Assembly: GCA_964643965.1 (NCBI GenBank)
Contig: CAZXVH010000019.1
Location: 1-58,632 of the forward strand
Length of the DNA stretch: 58,632 nt
DNA from: GCA-2746795 sp964643965
GTDB taxonomy: Bacteria; Chloroflexota; Anaerolineae; Promineifilales; Promineifilaceae
Direction: 5' to 3'
Made by a program: the position numbers and the translations under genes. The notes beneath the pieces are model-generated. The model ran no database searches. It worked only from the letters and a program-made list of their open reading frames with translations, and was not told the DNA's origin. This document shows, piece after piece, positions 32,761 to 41,561 of the stretch (within the stretch, counting starts at the first letter, position 1; the number at the start of each line of letters is the position of its first letter).

Positions 32761-34668
32761 TTACCGCTCTGGCACAGGCAGCGTCAACCACTCGCTGTTA
32801 ACAAATGAGCCGTCGGCCGCTGCCTGATACATGCCCACCCGCGCCGCTTGGGGCGAACTGCCGGCAGGCGCTTCCAGCAAGAAATGATCGGTCACTACCT
32901 CTCCTGCCTGCCAGCGAGAGGTAGGATACCAGCCAAACACAGGGTGGTTGCGGTCTGCCTGGGCCAGAATATCCTGGGGGCCGGTGGGCGGCTCTTGGGT
33001 CACCAGGTGAACGGCGATGCTGTAATCGCTCAGGTTATCCTGCATGGCCTGCCAGGTGACGGTCAGGTGAAGGAGATTGTCATCTTGCCAGGCGAGGGCG
33101 GCGTCATGAATGGCAATACCATTGCCTAAATCTAATAAATTTTCGGCGGGGGAAACGGCCGTTACCTGCGGCGCCACCTGAATCTGCACAATCTCCGGGG
33201 CCACAGAAGTTAGATAAACCGGCCCCAGCAGCCCCTCCCACCAGTCAACCGGGCGTTGGTAAAATGTCTTGGCGAAGGTCAGCAAGTTATCTTGCTGCAC
33301 AATGGCGGCAAAATCATTATCATGGTCTACCAGCGTTAAAGTGGGGAATTGCCCCTCAAACGCCTGGGCATAGGTAAGCGCCCAGTAATCATGCCCCCAC
33401 AAGGCCATCATCGTTTGGGAACGGCCGTTTTCCGCCGGAGGGATGCGCTGCGCCAGGGCAATGGTATCAAAAGCGCTGCGATCCCGGGTGATGGCCAACA
33501 CTTGAGGACGGTTGAGGAAAAAGAGCCAGAGCAGAAAGAGAACCGCCGCCTGGACAGCCAATTTGCCCCACAACGGCCGTTTCTGCGCCAACATCGTCAT
33601 GCCTAACCCCAGCCCCATGGCGGCAATGGCAATAATAGGCAGTTTCACGGCCAGCAGCGCATCAGAAATGCGCCCTTCCCATACAATAAAACTAACAGGC
33701 AAATGCAGCAGCCAGGTCAGCAGCAGTCCCCAGCGCTCTGGCGCAGATGCCGGGCCGCCGGGCAGCAGCAGCCCAAGCACGCCCAACGCCGTCAGCAACC
33801 AGGGCCAATCGCTGCCCAGAAGTTGCCCAATACCGCGCACCCGCTCCAGCCACAAGGCGGCCGTTTCCGGCACGATCACCAGATCGCCCCGCGTGTAAAA
33901 AACCAAGGCCCAAAATCCCCGCCACGTTCCCGGCTCGCTGTACGTCCAATCGGCGCCCATCCAGGCGCGTAAGGGCAAGTAAAGATAGGTGAGTGGGCCG
34001 AGCAAACCCAAACCCAATACCGGCAAAAGATGGCGCAGTACCAGCCGCCAATGGGGCCACGCCCACCATAAAATGGCTGGCAGAAAGAGGGCAAAGGCCC
34101 GTTGGTGGGCCAAGGTCATGCCGCCCCAAAAAGCCAACCAATACAGATCGCTTTTCCGTCCTACCCGGCCAAAGCGCACCGCGTACAGGAGGGTGATGAA
34201 CATCAGCGCCATCGACATGGTATGCACTTCGGCCACAGAGGCGTCTACCCATATGGAAGTGGATAAGGCATACAGTAGAGAGGTAAGGGTGGCGGGTAAC
34301 AGCCGTATGCCCAAAGCCAGCATCAACAGCACCAGAAAAGCGACGCTGACCGCTCCCCACACAGCCGAATAGAGGGAAGCGCCGGCCGCCGGGGCCAGGT
34401 TCAGCCCGTGCCAAATTGTCACCCACAAAGATCCCAGGAATGTGTAGAGAGGGTAGCCGTTGTAATGAATGGTACCCCAGCGCGGCAGGGCGTTTTGGAT
34501 TTCGCCCACATCTGTGGCATATGGATGGCTGCTGCCGTTGATATGGAGCTGCAATGTGGTTAAAAATATAATAAACGATAACAGGGCCGACCCGATTACG
34601 GCCATTCTAACGGCCGTTTGTGATGAAATCCGCCCTTCCATTGCCCCAAAAGTTTGTGATGCAGACAA
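32761..34668 (-). CDS. DUF2723 (GT117-like) membrane protein
   Basis: The 635-residue protein has about a dozen hydrophobic segments. The first loop contains YATDVGEIQNALPRWGTIHY and YNGYPLYTFLGSLW (about residues 50-82), the typical opening of the DUF2723 family, which groups with protein O-mannosyltransferase-like GT-C enzymes. It also has SVAEVHTMSMALMFITLLYA (about 156-175) and MTLAHQRAFALFLPAIL, matching the family. The C-terminal third is extracytoplasmic and predicted mainly beta, ending in a segment similar to the tail of the pheS-pheT glycosyltransferase (HPVFGWYPTSRWQAGEVV resembles FAGRFPTTSWQVGEQL). Substrate is unknown. It converges with yjbQ without a gap. Confidence 0.8.
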   Translation of the reverse strand: MSASQTFGAMEGRISSQTAVRMAVIGSALLSFIIFLTTLQLHINGSSHPYATDVGEIQNALPRWGTIHYNGYPLYTFLGSLWVTIWHGLNLAPAAGASLYSAVWGAVSVAFLVLLMLALGIRLLPATLTSLLYALSTSIWVDASVAEVHTMSMALMFITLLYAVRFGRVGRKSDLYWLAFWGGMTLAHQRAFALFLPAILWWAWPHWRLVLRHLLPVLGLGLLGPLTYLYLPLRAWMGADWTYSEPGTWRGFWALVFYTRGDLVIVPETAALWLERVRGIGQLLGSDWPWLLTALGVLGLLLPGGPASAPERWGLLLTWLLHLPVSFIVWEGRISDALLAVKLPIIAIAAMGLGLGMTMLAQKRPLWGKLAVQAAVLFLLWLFFLNRPQVLAITRDRSAFDTIALAQRIPPAENGRSQTMMALWGHDYWALTYAQAFEGQFPTLTLVDHDNDFAAIVQQDNLLTFAKTFYQRPVDWWEGLLGPVYLTSVAPEIVQIQVAPQVTAVSPAENLLDLGNGIAIHDAALAWQDDNLLHLTVTWQAMQDNLSDYSIAVHLVTQEPPTGPQDILAQADRNHPVFGWYPTSRWQAGEVVTDHFLLEAPAGSSPQAARVGMYQAAADGSFVNSEWLTLPVPER

Positions 34669-34724
34669 AAGACAAAACCTCGCACGATAATTTTGGTGAA
34701 ATTTTATAGCAGCTTAGGACGGCG

Positions 34725-36383
34725 TCAACCCATTTCTTGCAATATCGCCTGCGCCGCCAGACGGCCCGGTTCGCCGGTGACGCCGCCGCCGGGATGCGCT
34801 CCCGCCCCATTAAGATAAAGCCCGGCGATGGGCGTGCGGTATTGACCCCACCCGGGTACAGTATACCACTTTGCGCCGTTGCTGATAGCGCGGGCAGCGA
34901 TGGGCGTGCGGTATTGACCCCACCCGGGTACAGGGCGCATAAAGAGCAGTTGATCCAGCATCATCTGCCCATGATAAACGCCGCCTTCGGCCAGGCTAAA
35001 CTGCCGCTCCAGGTCTGTGGGAGTCAGGGTGTGGCAGTGAAGGATGTGCTCGTGTAAATCAGGCGCATAGTGGCTGACGGTTTCCAAGACGGTTTGGCTG
35101 AGCGCCTCTTTATTTTCCGCCCAGCCGCCGCGCCGCAGGTGGTAAGGCGCAAACTGTATTTGAATAGACATAACATGCTGCCCGGCCGGCGCCAACGCCG
35201 GATCGGCCAAAGAGGGGATGCGGATATCGAGGGCGGGATGCGGCGAAAAACGGCCGTATTTGGCTTCATCATACGCTTTTTCCAGGTAGCGCAGGCTGGG
35301 GCTGATTTGGATGCGGCCGTGCAGGCGGTTGCTTTCGCCGGCGGGCAGGGCGGTGAAAGCCGGCAGCCCGTTGAGGGCCAGGTTCACCTTCGCCGTGCTG
35401 CCCCGGTATTTGATGTGGCGCAGCGCCCGCAAAAAGGTAATGTCCAGGTGAGAGGGGTCTACCAGTTCGGTGAAGGTGTGGCGTGGAGTAGCCCCGGAAA
35501 CAACCACCGGCGCTTTGATTTCTTCACCTGATTGCAGACGGACGCCCTGGGAACGGCCGTTTTCCACCAAAATCTGCTGCACCGGGGCGTCCATTCGTAG
35601 GGTGGCGCCAAACTGCTGCGCGGCGCTGGCCAACGCGGCCGCCAGGCCGCCAATGCCGCCGCGCACCACGCCCAAACTGGCTGCGCCATCTACCCGCTGT
35701 CCCAACTGATGGTAAAGCAAATTAAAGGCCGCGCCGCCAGACATCGGCCCTTGCTGCAAACCGGTGAGGCCGGGCGCAGCCAGCACCCCTTGCACCGCTT
35801 CATGGTCAAACCATTCTGAGAGCATCTCTTCCAGCGACATGGGCAGCAGGCGCAAGAAGCCGTACAGATCGTCGCCGCCCAGGGCCAGCACGTTTTTGCC
35901 CAGGCTCAGCCAGGGCAGCAGATTGCCAGGGGTGAGCTGGTTGAAATCAGGCGGCGTCCGCGCCAGGGCGGTCTCCAGGAAGGCGGCGTAGCGAGCCATC
36001 GTCTGGCTGTAAGCCACATAGCGGCCTCCATCTTCGGCGGAGAATTGGCTGATTTCGGCGGCGGTGCGCTGCGCATCACGCCACACGGTCAGTTGACGGC
36101 CGTCCGGCAGCGGCGCAAACACGAGCGGATCGACTGTGATCCAGTCAAAGTTGTACATTTTAAGGAAGAGGTCGCTGACGATTTGGGGGCGAAAGAGGCC
36201 GGCGTTGTGCAGCAGGGTATCGACGCGAAAGCCGGGATAGAGTTCTTGGGTCACTGCGACGCCGCCGAGGAACGGCCGTTTCTCTAGCAGCAGCACCTTC
36301 AATCCCGCCTTGCTCAGGTAAGCGGCCGTTACCAATCCATTATGCCCACCCCCCACAATAATGACCTCAAATTGCGCCACCAT
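34725..36383 (-). CDS. Phytoene-dehydrogenase-like FAD oxidoreductase
   Basis: This 552-residue flavoprotein matches the NAD(P)/FAD oxidoreductase group that includes carotenoid desaturases and PYROXD2; the real substrate is unknown. The FAD Rossmann motif is VIIVGGGHNGLVTAAYLSKAG (within about residues 7-28), followed by LLEKRPFLGG. The C-terminal FAD motif appears as GLYLNGAGAHPGGGVTGEPG. Just before it, the segment PGWGQYRTPIA is present twice, 24 residues apart, because of a 72-base in-frame insertion (34825-34933). Normal relatives have it once. Whether the enzyme still folds is uncertain. A small putative membrane ORF lies upstream. Confidence 0.85.
   Translation of the reverse strand: MVAQFEVIIVGGGHNGLVTAAYLSKAGLKVLLLEKRPFLGGVAVTQELYPGFRVDTLLHNAGLFRPQIVSDLFLKMYNFDWITVDPLVFAPLPDGRQLTVWRDAQRTAAEISQFSAEDGGRYVAYSQTMARYAAFLETALARTPPDFNQLTPGNLLPWLSLGKNVLALGGDDLYGFLRLLPMSLEEMLSEWFDHEAVQGVLAAPGLTGLQQGPMSGGAAFNLLYHQLGQRVDGAASLGVVRGGIGGLAAALASAAQQFGATLRMDAPVQQILVENGRSQGVRLQSGEEIKAPVVVSGATPRHTFTELVDPSHLDITFLRALRHIKYRGSTAKVNLALNGLPAFTALPAGESNRLHGRIQISPSLRYLEKAYDEAKYGRFSPHPALDIRIPSLADPALAPAGQHVMSIQIQFAPYHLRRGGWAENKEALSQTVLETVSHYAPDLHEHILHCHTLTPTDLERQFSLAEGGVYHGQMMLDQLLFMRPVPGWGQYRTPIAARAISNGAKWYTVPGWGQYRTPIAGLYLNGAGAHPGGGVTGEPGRLAAQAILQEMG
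34825..34933. repeat. 37-base direct repeat causing a 24-codon in-frame insertion
   Basis: An identical 37-base sequence occurs at 34825-34861 and 34897-34933, starts 72 bases apart, with 35 unrelated bases between. It lies inside the C-terminal FAD-binding region of the oxidoreductase gene and keeps the frame. Confidence 0.9.
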
Positions 36384-36424
36384 AACACCACTCCTGTCAA
36401 AACTTGCTCATTTTTTAAGGCTGG

Positions 36425-36619
36425 TTATACTAATTTACGGCATTGGTACTGTTTTCCAGCAATACCAAATGCCTGATAAACCAACCACAATAGCACAATC
36501 ATAACGAGATGGTAGGCAACTGCCAAGACAATGGCCCACAGAAACGGCCGTTCGTCAATTGATAACAAGCTTACAGAACCATTGCGCTGTTGCCGTCTAT
36601 TCCAGACAGTATCAATCAC
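36425..36619 (-). CDS. Possible small membrane protein
   Basis: A 64-residue frame from a GTG start contains one strongly hydrophobic stretch (WAIVLAVAYHLVMIVLLWLV, about residues 28-47). It has no clear ribosome binding site and no recognisable relatives. It contains one AACGGCCGTT copy. It may be real or chance. Confidence 0.25.
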   Translation of the reverse strand: MIDTVWNRRQQRNGSVSLLSIDERPFLWAIVLAVAYHLVMIVLLWLVYQAFGIAGKQYQCRKLV

Positions 36620-36690
36620 GATAAATCACTAAGTTTTGACCGTCAACTAAACGTATTTTGCTGTCCGGGGAGCCTGCGGATTTGTGAACA

Positions 36691-36719
36691 GCAATTTATG
36701 GGAAAGCCCCATCAATTGC
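36691..36719 (+). promoter_or_regulatory. Strong leader hairpin before the amino acid ABC operon
   Basis: GCAATTTATGGG (36691-36702) pairs with CCCATCAATTGC (36708-36719), 11 pairs and one mismatch, around a 5-base AAAGC loop. A second hairpin, TGTCTGG with CCAGACA (36802-36820), follows. Together they suggest a structured leader about 100-200 bases before the aapJ start; no known riboswitch class is recognised. Confidence 0.4.
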
Positions 36720-36908
36720 GATATTTACAAATCGGATGTGGATTTTTATCATGCAGTGCCAGGTGCGGAATGGCCCTGATCGTTCAGATCTGTTCGCTCC
36801 GTGTCTGGCGCTACCAGACATTAGGAGGTGACTGACAATTGACTTAAACCAACTTTTTCCAAAACGTTAATTTTTTATCAAAAAATCTCGACATGGAGGA
36901 GATAACTC

Positions 36909-38084
36909 GTGAATAAAAATAGTTTGTTCCTAATCGTTGTGTTATTGTTGGGTGTGCTGGTTTTAGCGGCTTGTGGCGGTGGCGATACCACCTCTAACGA
37001 CGCGCAGGTGGCCGAATTACAAAGTCAATTGGAAGCAGCTCAAGCAGAGGCAGCCCAGGCCAAAGAGGCGCTGGCCCAAGCTCAACAAACCCCAAGCGGC
37101 AACGCAGAAGTGGTGGCGCCGGCCGGTGATGGCGGCACCTTGAAAGTGGTTCGAGATCGCGGCACTCTCAAATGTGGCGGCAACCAATCTGTGCCCGGCT
37201 TTGGCTACATCAACCCGGATACCAATGAATTTGAAGGCTTCGACATCGACTTCTGTAAAGTCGTGGCCGCCGCCGCCTTAGGCGACGCCACCAAGTTTGA
37301 AATTCGGCCGACCACCGCCAACGAACGTTTCCCCGTGCTGCAAACCGGTGAAATTGATGTGTTGATCCGCAATACCACCTGGACCTTGAGCCGCGACACC
37401 CAATTGGGCGCCGACTTCCAACCCACCACTTTCTACGATGGGCAGGGCATGATGGTACGCAAAGAAGATAACATCACCACCCTGGCAGAGTTAGAAGGGG
37501 GCACCATCTGTGTGCAGTCTGGCACCACCACCGAAAAGAACCTGGCTGATGTGTATCGCGGCATGGGTGTGGATATGGAACCGGTTGTCTTTGACGATGC
37601 GGATAAAACCCGTGAAGCGTATGACGCCGGTCAGTGTGACGGTTTCACCACCGATAAGTCGGGCCTGGTCTCTCAGCAAATTTTGCTGGCCGAACCAGAC
37701 GCCCACATTATCTTGGAAGAAACGATGTCCAAAGAACCGCTCGGCCCATTGACCCGTCATGGCGACAATAACTGGGGCGACATTGTGATGTGGGCGGTCA
37801 ACTGCACTTTTCAGGCTGAGGAGTTGGGCATTGATTCCACCAATGTAGACAGCTTCTTGGGCGGCGATGATCCTGTTATCCAAAATTTGCTCGGTGAAGC
37901 GGGCGACTTGGGTGCGGGCATGGGCGTGGATAATGATTTCTGCTACCAGGTGATCAAGCAGGTGGGTAACTACGCCGAAATTTATAACCGCAATTTAGGC
38001 CCGGATACGCCTTTCGACCTGGCGCGTGGTTTGAATAAGCTATGGACTGAGGGTGGTTTGTTGTACTCCCCGCCGTTCCGTTAA
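36909..38084 (+). CDS. aapJ: General amino acid ABC transporter substrate-binding protein
   Basis: This 391-residue lipoprotein is the binding protein of an Aap/Bzt-type L-amino acid importer. The GTG start has GGAGGAG upstream. The signal peptide ends at the lipobox VLAAC (about residue 18-22). Then comes a coiled-coil stalk (VAELQSQLEAAQAEAAQAKE, about 34-53). The SBP_bac_3 domain starts near 78 (LKVVRDRGTLKCGGNQSVPG), with FEGFDIDFCKVVAAAALGD and the second lobe GGTICVQSGTTTEKNLADVY (about 197-216). A terminator follows, then the two permeases and the ATPase. One second-lobe segment has a counterpart inside the aapQ permease. Confidence 0.9.
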   Translation: MNKNSLFLIVVLLLGVLVLAACGGGDTTSNDAQVAELQSQLEAAQAEAAQAKEALAQAQQTPSGNAEVVAPAGDGGTLKVVRDRGTLKCGGNQSVPGFGYINPDTNEFEGFDIDFCKVVAAAALGDATKFEIRPTTANERFPVLQTGEIDVLIRNTTWTLSRDTQLGADFQPTTFYDGQGMMVRKEDNITTLAELEGGTICVQSGTTTEKNLADVYRGMGVDMEPVVFDDADKTREAYDAGQCDGFTTDKSGLVSQQILLAEPDAHIILEETMSKEPLGPLTRHGDNNWGDIVMWAVNCTFQAEELGIDSTNVDSFLGGDDPVIQNLLGEAGDLGAGMGVDNDFCYQVIKQVGNYAEIYNRNLGPDTPFDLARGLNKLWTEGGLLYSPPFR

Positions 38085-38108
38085 GTCGATTGTTGTAACT
38101 GAGAAACG

Positions 38109-38144
38109 AATCAGCACGGCCGTTTTCCGTGCTGATTTGTTTTT
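38109..38144 (+). terminator. Terminator between aapJ and aapQ
   Basis: A perfect 11-bp stem (AATCAGCACGG with CCGTGCTGATT) with a 7-base loop is followed by TGTTTTT. The first arm and loop contain an ACGGCCGTT core. It would lower transcription of the permease and ATPase genes relative to the binding protein. Confidence 0.75.
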
Positions 38145-38148
38145 GTAT

Positions 38149-38198
38149 GCGCGGCCTGGCGGACAAGCTGTCGGCGCGGCCTGGCGGGCAGGCTGTCT
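38149..38198. repeat. Two tandem 25-base repeats between aapJ and aapQ
   Basis: Two 25-base units (38149-38173 and 38174-38198), each beginning GCGCGGCCTGGCGG, differ at three positions. They fill the gap between the terminator and the aapQ ribosome binding site. No coding role is apparent. Confidence 0.8.
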
Positions 38199-38226
38199 GC
38201 GCTCCTACAGGAGGAGAGAACCAGTT

Positions 38227-39846
38227 ATGGCTGAATTAAGCCCTATCCCTCAAAAAAAGCGAGAGTCGATCCCTTTTTGGCGCGATGGGCGTGTGATTGG
38301 GGTGGTCGCTCAAATTGTTTTTGTCTTTTTTGTCATCCTGAGCGCGGCCTGGCTCTTGGGCAATATCAACGACAATATCGGCGCCCTCGGCTCATTCCGC
38401 TGCCCGGATGGCAGTGAAAGCTTTAGCTGCGGCTTCAATTTTTTGGGAATCGACGCCCAGTTTGCTATTACTGAAAGCCTGATTTCGTATGACCCCAGCG
38501 ATACCTACGCCCGCGCTATGCTGGTGGGCGCTCTAAATACGCTCAAGGTCTCGGTGGCCGGCATTTTCCTGACCACGATATTGGGCACAGCCGCCGGTAT
38601 TGCCCGCTTATCGAATAACTGGCTGGTGAGTAACCTGGCCAAGTGGTATGTGGATTTTTTCCGCAATACGCCTTTATTATTACAGTTGTTTTTCATCTAT
38701 TTTGGCGTGATCTTGTTGTTTCCCGGCATTCGAGAGGCCATTCAGCCCATGGGGCTGCCCGTTTATTTAAGCCAACGAGGCATCAATTTGCCGGGCCTCT
38801 CTTTTTTGCCATCGTCGCGCATTTTGTTCTTGTTTTTATTTGCGGCGGTGGTGGTCGTGATTATTATTTGGGTGCTGTTGGGGATGCGGGAGCAGCGGCT
38901 AGGAAAAAGCATCAATCGCACGTTCTGGGCCGGGCTGGCGTTTGTGCTGGTGCTGGCCACGGGCTGGTTTGTGGCCACGGCCGTTCCCAGCAGCCAGGCG
39001 ATTTTGGTGGTGGAGTCGCTGCCCATCACCTCGCTTGCCGATGTTCCAGGAGTGATTGCTGGTCGCTTAGGGCTGAATGATCTGGCAGAATTGGAAACGG
39101 CCGTTGCCGCCGGACAAATCGAAACCAGCGCGGTAAATGACGCCGCCCTCACCGTTTGTGTAGTCAAAGGGGGCGCGCCGGAAACCAACCTGGCAAATCA
39201 GTTGATAGCGATTAACGTGCCGTACAAGGTGAACCGCAGCAACCGCATGGATCAAGCCGTGCGGGCTTTCGCCTCCGGTGATTGTGAAGTCATTGTGGGC
39301 GAGCGTGCGGTCCTGGCTGCCGCTCAGACCACGTTGGCCAATGGCAGCCAGTTCAACTTAATCAACATTGAGGAAACGCCCATCCGTATTTCCATTCCGC
39401 GCCTGGAGGGGTTGAATTTCCAGGGCGGCATCAAAATGACGCCTAGTTTCGCCGCCATTTTGATTGGGCTGGTCTTGTACACCGGCGCTTTTATCGCCGA
39501 AATTGTGCGAGCCGGGATGCAGTCGGTGGCTAAAGGGCAAACGGAAGCGGCGCGAGCTTTGGGTTTGTCAGAATCGCAGCGGCTGCGGCTGATCGTTTTG
39601 CCTCAAGCCATGCGCGTGATCATCCCGCCGCTCACCAGCCAATATCTGAATCTGGCGAAGAACTCCTCGCTGGCCATTGCCGTGGGCTTTGCCGATATGT
39701 GGGCCATTTCTTATACCACGCTCAATCAATCAGGGCGGGCGGTGCAGGTGTTTATGATTGTGATGGCGGCTTATCTCTCGTTGAGCCTGTTCATCTCATT
39801 CCTGCTGAATTGGTATAACCGGCGCATTTCCCTGGTGGAGAGATAG
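38227..39846 (+). CDS. aapQ: Amino acid ABC transporter permease (AapQ-like) with an embedded binding-protein segment
   Basis: This 539-residue membrane protein is the first permease of the amino acid importer. The start has AGGAGGAGA upstream. Helices lie at about residues 22-45 and 98-125; the typical EAA-type loop is near residues 425-460 (GMQSVAKGQTEAARALGLSE). Residues about 308-371 are an extra extracytoplasmic region that aligns without gaps to residues 198-261 of the neighbouring aapJ protein: about 17 of 64 identical, with both cysteines 42 residues apart in each (C311/C353 and C201/C243). This makes it longer than standard AapQ (about 400). It ends two bases before the next permease start. 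Confidence 0.88.
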   Translation: MAELSPIPQKKRESIPFWRDGRVIGVVAQIVFVFFVILSAAWLLGNINDNIGALGSFRCPDGSESFSCGFNFLGIDAQFAITESLISYDPSDTYARAMLVGALNTLKVSVAGIFLTTILGTAAGIARLSNNWLVSNLAKWYVDFFRNTPLLLQLFFIYFGVILLFPGIREAIQPMGLPVYLSQRGINLPGLSFLPSSRILFLFLFAAVVVVIIIWVLLGMREQRLGKSINRTFWAGLAFVLVLATGWFVATAVPSSQAILVVESLPITSLADVPGVIAGRLGLNDLAELETAVAAGQIETSAVNDAALTVCVVKGGAPETNLANQLIAINVPYKVNRSNRMDQAVRAFASGDCEVIVGERAVLAAAQTTLANGSQFNLINIEETPIRISIPRLEGLNFQGGIKMTPSFAAILIGLVLYTGAFIAEIVRAGMQSVAKGQTEAARALGLSESQRLRLIVLPQAMRVIIPPLTSQYLNLAKNSSLAIAVGFADMWAISYTTLNQSGRAVQVFMIVMAAYLSLSLFISFLLNWYNRRISLVER

Positions 39847-39848
39847 CT

Positions 39849-41558
39849 ATGACAACACCATCTCAAAATATGCCCTCTCCTGTTTCCCCGGAGCGAGCGT
39901 TTCACTTTGATCTAAACCGTTTTGTACGTGAACATATTTTGCGCAGTTGGCTGCTGGCTGTATGGCTGCTGCTGTTGACGTATGTGACGCTGGTTTATAC
40001 CTGGGGACAACTGCAAGAAGCGATGGGAGTAACGGCCGTTATCATTCTCATTTGGGCCGTCACTTTAAGCATGACCATCTACAACGAACTGCGCCACAAA
40101 CACAATCGCATAAGCATGTGGCTCAAAGCAAACTTGTATAGTTCCATCACCAACGTACTGCTCACCCTGCTGCTCACCCTGCTCATTTTGGCCGGACTAC
40201 GCAGCTTCTTTAACTATGCCTTCGTCCGCGCCAACTTCTCATCAGATGTGGCCGTCGCTGAAGCCTGGAAAGCCAGTTATACGGAATCCGGGCAGGAGCC
40301 GGGCGCCAATTGGGGCGCCGTTGTTGACAATATGCGCAACCTGATGGTCTTCCGCTACCCGCGAGAGGAAACGTGGCGCCTATACACAGTCATTGGCTAT
40401 TTGAGCGTGATGCTGCTGGTGAGCCTGCTGGTCTATTCTCAAGAGCGGTTCCGCCGCTCTCGACTGCGCCGCCTCATGAACATCTTGTGGCTGCTGACGC
40501 CGATCATTACCTTTGGTCTGCTTCTGGGCGTGACGGTGGAGCCAGCGCTGGTGATGGACACGTTGATTAAGTCTGTCATCTCTATTCTGTTCTTTACGGG
40601 CCTGTTTTTCTTTACCAGGTGGGTGACAAAACGCTTCCCCGCCACCGGCATCGGCCTGGTGATGGGGCTGGTGTGGGTGGCCATGCTGGCCGGCGCCCTC
40701 TATTTGATGGTAGGGAACTTCTCTGTCAAGTTAAACCCGGATCAAGCGTGGGGCGGCTTGCTGCTGACGATGATCATCGCAGTGTTCGCCATTGTGGCCT
40801 CGTTTCCCATTGGCGTGCTGCTGGCGTTAGGGCGGCGCAGCCAGATTCGGGGTGTGCCTGCCTGGTTGACGTACGGCACGGCCGTTCTCCTCACCCTCTA
40901 TTATCTCATCACCAGCAGCGTACCCGGCCTGCGCGACCCGGTTAATTTTTTCGCCATCATCCTCGCTTTTTGGCCCTTGATGATCCCGGTGGCAGCCTTC
41001 TTGTTCCAGAAATACTTCAATGGCAACGTGGTGGCCGCCTTTTGCACCGTTTACATCGAAGTGATTCGCGGGGTGCCCTTGATCACCGTTTTGTTCATGT
41101 CCATCATCTTGTTCCCCGTCTTGCTGCCTAAAGGCATGGAAATCTTGAGTACCTGGCGTGTGATGGTGGCCGTCGCCATGTTTGCCTCTGCCTACCTGGC
41201 CGAAAATGTACGGGGTGGTTTACAAGCCATCCCCAAAGGACAGTATGAAGCGGCCGATTCCATCGGCCTCAATACCTTCCAAAAATACCGCCTCATCGTA
41301 CTGCCCCAGGCCATTCGCGTGGTCATTCCAGCCATTGTGGGGCAGTTTATTGGCCTGTTCAAAGATACCACCCTCATCGCCATCGTCGGCCTGGTAGAGG
41401 TGTTGGGCGTTGCCAATCTCATTTCAGCGCAAACAGACTGGCTGGGGGTGCGCCGTGAACCCTATATTTTCTTGATGCTCATTTATTTTGCCGGTAGCTC
41501 GGTGATGGCCGCTTCCAGCCGCCGCATGGAAACCCAACTGGGCGTCGGAGAGAGGTAA
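39849..41558 (+). CDS. aapM: Amino acid ABC transporter permease (AapM-like)
   Basis: The 569-residue protein is the second permease. The C-terminal half has the classic amino acid permease domain, with GNVVAAFCTVYIEVIRGVPL (about residues 394-413), AENVRGGLQAIPKGQYEAAD (about 453-472) and LPQAIRVVIPAIVGQFIGLFKDT-type features (QAIRVVIPAIVGQFIG). The N-terminal half has several extra helices (from about residue 33) and hydrophilic loops, which makes it longer than the usual AapM of about 380 residues. Its start lies two bases after the aapQ stop with GGAGAG upstream. It forms the channel with aapQ. Confidence 0.9.
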   Translation: MTTPSQNMPSPVSPERAFHFDLNRFVREHILRSWLLAVWLLLLTYVTLVYTWGQLQEAMGVTAVIILIWAVTLSMTIYNELRHKHNRISMWLKANLYSSITNVLLTLLLTLLILAGLRSFFNYAFVRANFSSDVAVAEAWKASYTESGQEPGANWGAVVDNMRNLMVFRYPREETWRLYTVIGYLSVMLLVSLLVYSQERFRRSRLRRLMNILWLLTPIITFGLLLGVTVEPALVMDTLIKSVISILFFTGLFFFTRWVTKRFPATGIGLVMGLVWVAMLAGALYLMVGNFSVKLNPDQAWGGLLLTMIIAVFAIVASFPIGVLLALGRRSQIRGVPAWLTYGTAVLLTLYYLITSSVPGLRDPVNFFAIILAFWPLMIPVAAFLFQKYFNGNVVAAFCTVYIEVIRGVPLITVLFMSIILFPVLLPKGMEILSTWRVMVAVAMFASAYLAENVRGGLQAIPKGQYEAADSIGLNTFQKYRLIVLPQAIRVVIPAIVGQFIGLFKDTTLIAIVGLVEVLGVANLISAQTDWLGVRREPYIFLMLIYFAGSSVMAASSRRMETQLGVGER

Positions 41559-41561
41559 ATT

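Larger units (their letters stand above)
36384..36908. other. 525-base spacer upstream of the amino acid ABC operon
   Basis: The spacer holds one doubtful small ORF (36425-36619, minus) and, nearer the operon, two hairpins at 36691-36719 and 36802-36820. Purine-rich AGGAGGTGA at 36822-36831 follows the second hairpin without an open frame of any length. The right end has the operon's ribosome binding site. No clear promoter was identified. Confidence 0.5.

Noticed and set aside
33692..34426. A long minus-strand frame inside the DUF2723 gene
   Set aside because: It is a second frame of the same GC-rich gene, with no start signal and no family features.
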